DNA of 64,000 bases from Sneathiella aquimaris (GTDB lineage Bacteria > Pseudomonadota > Alphaproteobacteria > Sneathiellales > Sneathiellaceae), in NCBI RefSeq assembly GCF_026409565.1, contig NZ_CP112881.1, positions 2,217,501-2,281,500 of the forward strand, in the 5' to 3' direction. The notes beneath the pieces were generated by a model. The model saw only the letters and a program-made list of their open reading frames with translations. It made no database searches and was not told where the DNA came from. Of the stretch, positions 57,548 through 64,000 are shown piece after piece. Positions within the stretch are counted from its first letter, which is position 1. Each line of letters opens with the position of its first letter. Position numbers and translations under genes: made by a program.

Positions 57548-58957
57548 ATGAGCACGGTTTCTGAAATTCTCAATGCTATTAAAGAAAATGAAGTCGAATA
57601 TGTAGACCTTCGTTTTACCGATCCAAAAGGTAAATGGCAGCATCTTGCAATGCATGTGGATGCCGTTGACGAAGACATGTTCGAAGACGGCGTGATGTTT
57701 GACGGCTCTTCCATTACAGGGTGGAAAGCAATTAATGAGTCAGACATGACACTGATGCCAGACGTTACTTCTTTTGTAATGGATCCGTTCGCAGCCCGTC
57801 CAACAATGATTGTCTTCTGCGACATTCTCGATCCAACAAGCGGCGAAAGCTATGAGCGCGACCCACGGTCTGTTGCTAAAAAAGCAGAAGCCTATCTTGC
57901 AAGCACAGGTATCGGTGACACTGCCTATTTCGGCCCTGAAGCTGAATTCTTTATGTTCGATAACGTTCAGTTCTCAAATGACAGCCACAACACATTCTTC
58001 AAACTTGAAGATGTAGAAGCACCAATCAGTTCAGGTGAAGAGCTGGAAGGCGGAAATACAGGACACCGTCCTCGTGTTAAAGGTGGTTACTTCCCAGTGC
58101 AGCCTGTTGACCAAGGCGCAGACATCCGTTCAGAAATGGTTTCTGTTGCTAAAGAAATGGGTCTTTCTGTTGAAAAGCATCACCATGAAGTTGCTCCTTC
58201 ACAGCACGAACTTGGTTTTAAATTCGGTACGTTGGTCGGCGCCGCCGATGACATGCAGAAGCAGAAATATGTAACGCACAATGTTGCACATGCTTATGGC
58301 AAAACAGCAACCTTCATGCCGAAACCAGTCGCCGGTGATAACGGCTCTGGCATGCATGTTCACCAGTCAATCTGGAAAGATGGCAAACCTACTTTCGCAG
58401 GCTCAGGTTATGCGGCGCTTTCTGATACAGCCCTTTTCTACATCGGCGGTATCATCAAGCACGCAAAAGCAATCAACGCCTTCACAAACGCTTCTACAAA
58501 CTCCTACAAGCGTTTGATCCCTGGTTTTGAGGCACCGGTTCTTCTGGCATATTCAGCCCGCAACCGTTCCGCATCATGCCGTATTCCGTTTGCACCAAGC
58601 CCGAACGGCAAGCGTGTTGAAATTCGCTTCCCAGACTGTACTGCCAACCCATACCTTGCTTTCGCAGCAATGATGATGGCTGGCCTTGACGGCATTCAGA
58701 ACAAAATTCACCCTGGTGATGCAATGGACAAGGATCTGTATGATCTTCCAACAGAAGAATTGGCAGACATCCCGACTGTTGCCGGTTCACTTCGTGAAGC
58801 TTTGGAAGCCCTCGATGCAGACCGCGAATTCCTGAAAAAAGGTGGTGTTTTCACTGACGACATGATCGACGGTTACATCTCCATGAAATGGGAAGATGTT
58901 TACAAATTCGAACATGCACCTCACCCAGTAGAATTCGATATGTATTTCAGCGTCTAA
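57548..58957 (+). CDS. glnA: Glutamine synthetase type I
   Basis: Makes glutamine from glutamate, ammonia and ATP. The 469 residues show the N-terminal [18 protein letters not shown], the metal site [11 protein letters not shown], the ATP-binding [16 protein letters not shown] and the adenylylation site around [11 protein letters not shown]. The Tyr there marks the GSI-beta class controlled by GlnE. It lies 84 bp after glnB and shares its sigma54 promoter, probably with an additional own promoter. A terminator follows. Confidence 0.97.
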   Translation: MSTVSEILNAIKENEVEYVDLRFTDPKGKWQHLAMHVDAVDEDMFEDGVMFDGSSITGWKAINESDMTLMPDVTSFVMDPFAARPTMIVFCDILDPTSGESYERDPRSVAKKAEAYLASTGIGDTAYFGPEAEFFMFDNVQFSNDSHNTFFKLEDVEAPISSGEELEGGNTGHRPRVKGGYFPVQPVDQGADIRSEMVSVAKEMGLSVEKHHHEVAPSQHELGFKFGTLVGAADDMQKQKYVTHNVAHAYGKTATFMPKPVAGDNGSGMHVHQSIWKDGKPTFAGSGYAALSDTALFYIGGIIKHAKAINAFTNASTNSYKRLIPGFEAPVLLAYSARNRSASCRIPFAPSPNGKRVEIRFPDCTANPYLAFAAMMMAGLDGIQNKIHPGDAMDKDLYDLPTEELADIPTVAGSLREALEALDADREFLKKGGVFTDDMIDGYISMKWEDVYKFEHAPHPVEFDMYFSV

Positions 58958-58981
58958 GCGTTCGAAACAAATAAAAGAAAA

Positions 58982-59008
58982 GGGCTGCCATCTGGTGGCC
59001 CTTTTTTT
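58982..59008 (+). terminator. Terminator after glnA
   Basis: GGGCTGCCA and TGGTGGCCC form an imperfect stem, followed by seven T, 25 bp after the glnA stop. Confidence 0.8.
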
Positions 59009-59056
59009 ATGGGCTCGCTATACTCGAACAAACAATAAGCTGGAGGGATAGCAACA

Positions 59057-59752
59057 ATGCAAACAGCACTTATCACGGGCGCCAACCGGGGAATTGGATT
59101 AGGCATGGCAACCAAATTCCTTGAAAGCGGGCAGTGGAATATACTGTGCTGCTGTCGAACACCGGAAACCGCTGACAAACTACAGTCATTGAAATCATCC
59201 GCACCGGATCGAATTGAAATTTATCAACTGGATGTATCCGATCCTAAATCAATCAATGCTTTGAAACAGGCATTACACGGCAGGCCGATCAACCTACTCC
59301 TGAACAATGCTGGCATTATGGGCGGGCGGTCGTCCTCAATTCAGGAAGTTGATTTTGACGCTTGGGAAGATGCCCTTCGCATTAATACCATTGGTCCCTT
59401 TCGAATGGTTCAGGCATTTGTTGATAATTTGAAGCAAAGCCATAATCCGCGGGTAGTTACAATTTCAAGCCAAATGGGGGCGCTGAACCTTCATTCCACG
59501 GGTGCCTTTGCCTATCGCTCTTCCAAGGCTGCGGTCAACAAAATAATGCAGACCCTTTCATGCGAACCCGAACTAACGGGCATCATTTTTACACTGTTTC
59601 ACCCGGGGTGGGTTCAAACTGATATGGGCGGTGCCTCCGCTGACATCACCATTGAACAAAGCACATCAGGTCTGTTTGACAAAATCATGTCTCTTGCAAA
59701 AGAGGATAATGGAAAGTTCTTCAAATGGAACGGTGAGGAACATCCCTGGTAA
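59057..59752 (+). CDS. Short-chain dehydrogenase/reductase
   Basis: A 231-residue classical SDR. The NAD(P) loop is GANRGIGLGMA (TGxxxGxG type), the NNAG motif is in LLNNAGIMGG, and the catalytic Ser-Tyr-Lys is represented by VTISSQMGAL and AYRSSKAAVNK. It resembles the sniffer/C-factor-like SDR group (short, lacking the C-terminal extension), but its substrate is not known. It is a single gene after the glnA terminator. Confidence 0.88.
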   Translation: MQTALITGANRGIGLGMATKFLESGQWNILCCCRTPETADKLQSLKSSAPDRIEIYQLDVSDPKSINALKQALHGRPINLLLNNAGIMGGRSSSIQEVDFDAWEDALRINTIGPFRMVQAFVDNLKQSHNPRVVTISSQMGALNLHSTGAFAYRSSKAAVNKIMQTLSCEPELTGIIFTLFHPGWVQTDMGGASADITIEQSTSGLFDKIMSLAKEDNGKFFKWNGEEHPW

Positions 59753-59879
59753 CAAAATCCAGACATAAAAATTACGCATTATCGGGCAATTTATCGTAAT
59801 TCCCGTCACAAAATAGTGAACTTGATACTGACCTTCTACCATCACCGCACTAACGTGACAGCCGTTGAGGAGGCGTATT

Positions 59880-60185
59880 ATGGAACAGAACACCGTTGAC
59901 CAGGACTATCGGGACGCACAACGCCGGGTTAGAAGGCTCCGGCATTTTCTGCAACACCTTACGACCTACTTTGTGATGATTGCCTTCCTGCATATCATTA
60001 ACCTTCTCACCTCAGATTATTACTGGGCCAAGTGGCCGGCGCTGGGTTGGGGTTTGGCCGTGGTTTTACATGGTATCCGGCACGCAAGATACTTTCCGTT
60101 CTTTGATAAGGAATGGGAAGAGAAAAAAATTCAGCAGATACTGGAAAAAAAATCAGCTGATCGCGGAACATCAACGCACAGGTAA
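59880..60185 (+). CDS. 2TM-domain protein
   Basis: A 101-residue membrane protein. After a charged N-terminus (DYRDAQRRVRRLRHFLQHL), two helices follow: YFVMIAFLHIINLLTS and WPALGWGLAVVLHGIRHARY. This is the small 2TM domain often fused to histidine kinases; here it stands alone. The acidic/basic C-terminus (KEWEEKKIQQILEKKS) is likely helical. The ATG at 59880 has GAGGAGG six bases upstream. Function unknown. Confidence 0.85.
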   Translation: MEQNTVDQDYRDAQRRVRRLRHFLQHLTTYFVMIAFLHIINLLTSDYYWAKWPALGWGLAVVLHGIRHARYFPFFDKEWEEKKIQQILEKKSADRGTSTHR

Positions 60186-60210
60186 GGAAGGATCTGTTCT
60201 ACCCAGATAA

Positions 60211-61824
60211 TCAGGAAATCTGCGCTTGATACAACGTTAAACGCTCAGTTGCCTGTGTGAAGTCAGGCTCCTTGATCAAAGCCTCTTTCAGGCTTTCTAC
60301 TGCGTCCTCTTTCTGGCCCACTTCCCAATATAGAATACTCATCAAATACTGGACTTTGGCCGTCAAACCAAAATGACTGGCCGATATTTCAAAAAGTCGC
60401 AACGCCTCATGATACTCACCCATTTTTCCAAGCAGATGACCACATTGCAGATGGATATCAGTTTCCTGATCGGCTCTGTAAAAAAGAGTTATGACGGAGT
60501 GGATCACCTGTTTTAAATACTCTCTCTCCGTCGTTTTCATCGTAGGGACAGCCGCGTTCAACTGATCGAAGATCATAAGAAAAACTCTTGAATCAAATTG
60601 GCTCAAACGTAGAAAAGACATCATATGCTTTAAATCAAGCGTTTCGTTCGGCGCCTCCAGCACCTCTTTCATCAAATTGAAATCATCCGGACTAAAATCA
60701 TCAATATAATCCTGATAAGCCTGTAGAAGATTTGGGTAAGCATCATCGTGATTACCGAAAAGATAACCCACGGTGGCAATGGCACTTGGTTTGCAGGCAG
60801 GTTTCAGAAAAATTCCGTTCCCTTTCTCGCTCAGTCGGCCGATGAAATCAAAATTCGCGGGCACAGTGTAGGCTTTGTTCATCACGACTTTAATCTGACT
60901 GTTATGTTCCTGCATCGCTTCTTTGGATAAGGGCCCAAAATCACTGGCCAGCACAAACAGGGGACCACTTGTAAAGGATTTCAATGTTTCAAGGCACCGG
61001 ATAAATCCGATGGGTACCGCGAACCCAAAGTCATTTTCCCCCTCAACATACCCCTCCAATATCTCTTTCAGATGTTCATTACCATACCAGTCTGACGGAC
61101 AGGGTGTGTCCTTATAGGCAATAAAAGTCTGATCCAGAACCTTTTGAATATCTGGTTCGTTCTCGTTTATTCTGGCTGCCGCCAGTCTTTGATGAAGCTG
61201 GTTGTTCCTTATCTGAAACAGATCTGACGGTAACGTATCGATCAAATAATTCGCGACAACAATGATTGGAACCCGCCCACAATCTGACGTCAAACATTCC
61301 CCGGCTTCGATCAATTCGATCTGGCGCTGCTCGCTGGCATCGAAGTAAGCAAAATCAAGTTCTCCTGACGTTACAAAGGGTTTTAGTTTCTCGTGTTGCC
61401 GCCAAAAGTTAATGTTCGCTTCGCTGATATCAGTCATTACGTAGCGAAAGGGTTGGGTTACGCTCAGTTCTGACAAAGCCTGTTGAATGTGATGCAGGAA
61501 AAAGTGCGCAAAACGTCCAGACCCGGCGCCCAGTTCAAGGATATTAACGGGCTCGTCTTTATTCCCGTGCTTCAGGCACCAGTCTCTGATCATCGCCGCG
61601 ACAACCCGGGCATAGCGATGCGCGATGAAAGAATTTGTCGTTATAAAATTGGGCACCTGTTGCGGACGCCAGGCATCCATGCCCAGTTTTTTATAGAAAT
61701 CCTGCTGGAACTTCCAAAGCGGAGACTGTGAAAGAGGCTTAAACTCAGAAGCTTTAAAATCAGAAGTCTGATAGGGCACCGCCGTGACGTTGGCCGCTGA
61801 TTTGTCATCTTTCACAGGACACAC
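60211..61824 (-). CDS. SAM-dependent methyltransferase with C-terminal TPR region
   Basis: A 537-residue protein. The N-terminal half has a Rossmann methyltransferase core: SAM motif I ILELGAGSGRFAHFF (about residue 94), YVMTDISEANI (motif II) and VVANYLIDTLPSDLF, a pattern like the MidA/NDUFAF7 family. The last about 130 residues contain TPR-like helical repeats (GHLLGKMGEYHEALRLFEIS and YWEVGQKEDAVESLKEAL). MidA homologues methylate a complex I subunit in mitochondria; similarity here is partial, so the target is unknown. It is convergent with the 2TM gene and lies just below the thioesterase gene. Confidence 0.75.
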   Translation of the reverse strand: MCPVKDDKSAANVTAVPYQTSDFKASEFKPLSQSPLWKFQQDFYKKLGMDAWRPQQVPNFITTNSFIAHRYARVVAAMIRDWCLKHGNKDEPVNILELGAGSGRFAHFFLHHIQQALSELSVTQPFRYVMTDISEANINFWRQHEKLKPFVTSGELDFAYFDASEQRQIELIEAGECLTSDCGRVPIIVVANYLIDTLPSDLFQIRNNQLHQRLAAARINENEPDIQKVLDQTFIAYKDTPCPSDWYGNEHLKEILEGYVEGENDFGFAVPIGFIRCLETLKSFTSGPLFVLASDFGPLSKEAMQEHNSQIKVVMNKAYTVPANFDFIGRLSEKGNGIFLKPACKPSAIATVGYLFGNHDDAYPNLLQAYQDYIDDFSPDDFNLMKEVLEAPNETLDLKHMMSFLRLSQFDSRVFLMIFDQLNAAVPTMKTTEREYLKQVIHSVITLFYRADQETDIHLQCGHLLGKMGEYHEALRLFEISASHFGLTAKVQYLMSILYWEVGQKEDAVESLKEALIKEPDFTQATERLTLYQAQIS

Positions 61825-61863
61825 TCATTGTTGTTCAATTGCTTCGCCGTTTATCTTCAGGCC

Positions 61864-62241
61864 TTATTCTGCAGGAACTTCCCGGGGATTCCCCTCGTCA
61901 TCAATCGCGACAAAAATATAGGTTCCCTCAGTCACCTTGATTTCCGCTGGATCCAGCTTGCGGGCAACAATTGTTGTCAGCTTGATATGCATGGACGTTC
62001 TTCCAATTTTTATGATGTCGCCGTAAATACTCACCACATCCCCGGTTTTGATCGGTTGATGAAAGGTCATCGCTTCGACAGCGACAGTGACAACTCTTCC
62101 CTTTGCCCGCCTTGCCGCAATGACACCGCCTGCAATATCCATTTGGGATAAAACCCAGCCACCGAAAATGTCTCCATTGTTATTACAATCACGGGGCAAT
62201 GGGGCTGTTCTGATAATTGGGTCACGGAATTCCGCAGTCAT
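61864..62241 (-). CDS. YciA-like acyl-CoA thioesterase
   Basis: A hotdog-fold thioesterase, 125 residues with the ATG at 62241 (MTAEFRDPIIRTAPLP). The active-site Asp lies in NNNGDIFGGWVLSQMDIAGG and the hotdog helix follows; TVAVEAMTFHQPIKTGDVVS is the second family block. YciA enzymes hydrolyse a broad range of acyl-CoAs in the cytoplasm. A GTG start at 62271 is possible. It is divergent from parE, sharing a 120-bp gap. Confidence 0.9.
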   Translation of the reverse strand: MTAEFRDPIIRTAPLPRDCNNNGDIFGGWVLSQMDIAGGVIAARRAKGRVVTVAVEAMTFHQPIKTGDVVSIYGDIIKIGRTSMHIKLTTIVARKLDPAEIKVTEGTYIFVAIDDEGNPREVPAE

Positions 62242-62363
62242 ATTTTTTACATCCTGAAATAACTTAAACACTTAATCTGAAATTATACACTTTCCTTGAG
62301 CGTAGAGAACAGTATTCTATAGTCTGCAATTTTCAGTTCTTCAGAGTAGTGATCGCATAATCA

Positions 62364-64000
62364 ATGTCAGACCTTTTTCAGACGCCAAAATCAGAAACTT
62401 CCGATTATTCAGCAAAGGATATTGAGGTTCTCGAAGGGTTGGAGCCTGTCCGTAAACGCCCTGGCATGTATATTGGCGGCACGGATGAACGGGCCCGGCA
62501 TCATTTGGCTGCCGAAGTCCTCGACAATTCCATGGACGAAGCTGTGGCCGGTTTTGCAACCCGCATCGATGTTGAACTCTTTGCCGACGGGTCTCTTTGC
62601 ATTCGCGATAATGGCCGAGGCATACCGATCGACCCGCACCCGAAATACAAAGATAAATCTGCTCTGGAAGTTATTCTGACGACCCTGCATTCGGGCGGTA
62701 AATTTTCCAACAAAGTATACCATACAGCCGGTGGCTTACATGGTGTGGGTGTTTCTGTCGTCAACGCGCTTTCTTCCAAAACGATTGTCGAGGTTGCGCG
62801 CGATAAGGTTCTTTGGCGGCAGGAATATTCTCGTGGTTTACCACAAACCCCACTTGAAAAAGTCGGCGCCGCCCCCAATCGCCGAGGCACGTCCATCCAT
62901 TTTCATCCGGACGAAGAGATTTTCGAAGCAGGTACGGCCTTGCGCCCAAACCGGCTTTATAAACTGGTCAGGTCCAAAGCGTATTTGTTCCGCGGTGTAG
63001 AAATTCGCTGGAAAGCCGCGTCTGAGCTGATTAAAGATGAAACCCCGGCAGAGGCGACCCTTCATTTTCCGGGCGGATTGTCGGACTTTCTATCGGCCAC
63101 GATAGAAGGCCGTCAAACAGTAACAGCGGAACCCTTTTCCGGACGGGTCGAAATCGAAGGTGATCGGGGCCGTGTTGAATGGGCAATTGCTTGGCCAGCT
63201 GACAACATTTCTTTTTTGAATTCATATTGTAATACAGTTCCAACACCAGAAGGTGGCACCCACGAGGCCGGTTTCCGTATGGCACTTGTGCGCGGTCTGA
63301 AAGCATACGGCGAACTTATTAACAATAAAAAAGCGACCCAGATTAATGCCGATGATATTCTGAACGGCGCAACCTCGGTTTTGTCGGTTTTTATTCCGGA
63401 ACCGCAGTTCCAAGGGCAGACGAAAGAAAAACTGGCGACGCCGGAAGCATCTCGTGTGGTTGATCTTGCCATCAAAGACCATTTTGATAATTGGCTCGCC
63501 TCTGCCCCGGATCAGGCAAATAACCTGCTGACCTGGATTATCAACAAATCTGAAGAAAGACTGCGCCGCCGGGCAGAGAAAGAAACAAGTCGTAAAACCG
63601 CGACAAGCCGCATAAGGCTGCCAGGAAAACTGGCCGACTGCTCCCAAAATGGGAAAGAAGGCAGCGAACTGTTTATTGTGGAGGGTGACAGTGCGGGCGG
63701 CTCTGCCAAACAAGGGCGCAATCGGAAAACGCAGGCTATTTTGCCATTGCGCGGTAAAATCCTGAACGTCGCGTCCGCTGTTTCTTCAAAAATCAAGGCA
63801 AACCAGGAACTTTCCGACCTGATGCAGGCCTTAGGCTGTGGCAGCCGCGACAAGTATCGTGAGGAAGACCTTCGGTATGACAAAGTCATCATCATGACGG
63901 ATGCGGACGTTGACGGCGCGCATATCGCATCGCTGCTTATGACGTTCTTTTATCAGGAAATGCCTCAGCTAATCACGGATGGCCATTTATATCTGGCCCA
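62364..64000 (+). CDS. parE: DNA topoisomerase IV subunit B (5' part)
   Basis: ATPase subunit of topoisomerase IV, needed for decatenation of sister chromosomes. The gene is open to the window edge: 545 codons are visible of an expected 640-680. The GHKL ATPase shows VLDNSMDEA, IRDNGRGIPID and GGLHGVGVSVVNALSS; the TOPRIM domain shows VEGDSAGGSAKQGRNRKTQ and the metal aspartates in IMTDADVDGAHI. ParE is favoured over GyrB by this TOPRIM sequence and the short N-terminus. Start at ATG 62364, with no strong ribosome-binding site. Confidence 0.93.
   Translation, partial: MSDLFQTPKSETSDYSAKDIEVLEGLEPVRKRPGMYIGGTDERARHHLAAEVLDNSMDEAVAGFATRIDVELFADGSLCIRDNGRGIPIDPHPKYKDKSALEVILTTLHSGGKFSNKVYHTAGGLHGVGVSVVNALSSKTIVEVARDKVLWRQEYSRGLPQTPLEKVGAAPNRRGTSIHFHPDEEIFEAGTALRPNRLYKLVRSKAYLFRGVEIRWKAASELIKDETPAEATLHFPGGLSDFLSATIEGRQTVTAEPFSGRVEIEGDRGRVEWAIAWPADNISFLNSYCNTVPTPEGGTHEAGFRMALVRGLKAYGELINNKKATQINADDILNGATSVLSVFIPEPQFQGQTKEKLATPEASRVVDLAIKDHFDNWLASAPDQANNLLTWIINKSEERLRRRAEKETSRKTATSRIRLPGKLADCSQNGKEGSELFIVEGDSAGGSAKQGRNRKTQAILPLRGKILNVASAVSSKIKANQELSDLMQALGCGSRDKYREEDLRYDKVIIMTDADVDGAHIASLLMTFFYQEMPQLITDGHLYLA

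Noticed and set aside
62501-63895. Several minus-strand frames of 75-160 codons
   Set aside because: They are antisense to parE, whose ATPase and TOPRIM motifs are intact through the window end.

Overview
The window is a 64 kb stretch of an alphaproteobacterial chromosome, gene-dense and mostly on the minus strand. The evidence for the class is the RNase J / short ProS / LolCD / DUF1467 neighbourhood, the nuoA-N operon followed by birA and coaX, a GTTC-N7-GTTC type LexA box, and GTG/TTG starts mixed with ATG. I cannot fix the genus; a marine Rhodospirillales- or Sneathiella-like organism is a reasonable guess. No insertion sequence, prophage, CRISPR array or rRNA was seen.

Layout. (1) 9-3474, minus: the translation block rpsB-tsf-pyrH-frr. 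(2) 3494-7298, minus: dnaE, preceded by a 35-codon small membrane-protein gene whose promoter carries a LexA box (a SidA-type SOS gene by position and design). (3) 7336-16273, minus: a complete aerobic benzoyl-CoA (box) pathway: benzoate-CoA ligase, an alpha/beta hydrolase, a DUF309 protein, boxC, boxB, boxA, a thioesterase and the regulator boxR. Two promoters each carry the same 14-bp TGCA-N6-TGCA operator over the -10 region. This block lies between lolD and dnaE. (4) 16440-25423, minus: lolD, lolC, proS, a secreted protein, DUF1467, methylmalonyl-CoA epimerase, RNase J, two paralogous STAS-like proteins, coaX and birA. (5) 25420-39601, minus: the full 14-gene complex I operon nuoA-N. (6) 39816-43218: tRNA-Asp, a 1.2 kb stretch without a recognisable gene, a divergent marR/EamA exporter pair around a palindromic operator, tRNA-Val and HU. 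(7) 43277-49468, minus: the protein quality-control set lon, clpX, clpP, tig. (8) 49547-56880: tRNA-Leu, a small unknown protein, the NAD(P)HX repair enzyme, an amidase, tRNA-His, two divergent aminotransferases, slyX and a DUF3253 protein. (9) 57052-58957, plus: glnB-glnA behind a sigma54-type promoter. (10) 59057-64000: an SDR, a 2TM-type membrane protein, a methyltransferase-TPR protein, a YciA-like thioesterase and the 5' part of parE, which runs off the window.

How the parts work together. The box block is a self-contained catabolic module: the ligase makes benzoyl-CoA, BoxA/BoxB epoxidise it, BoxC opens the ring, the thioesterase probably rescues CoA from dead-end esters, and BoxR (an HTH domain fused to a shikimate-kinase-like domain) is expected to release the paired operators when benzoyl-CoA is present. 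The remaining genes are core functions. The points most worth following are the SOS small-protein gene in front of dnaE, the paired BoxR-type operators, the tandem STAS-like pair and the unexplained 1.2 kb after tRNA-Asp.
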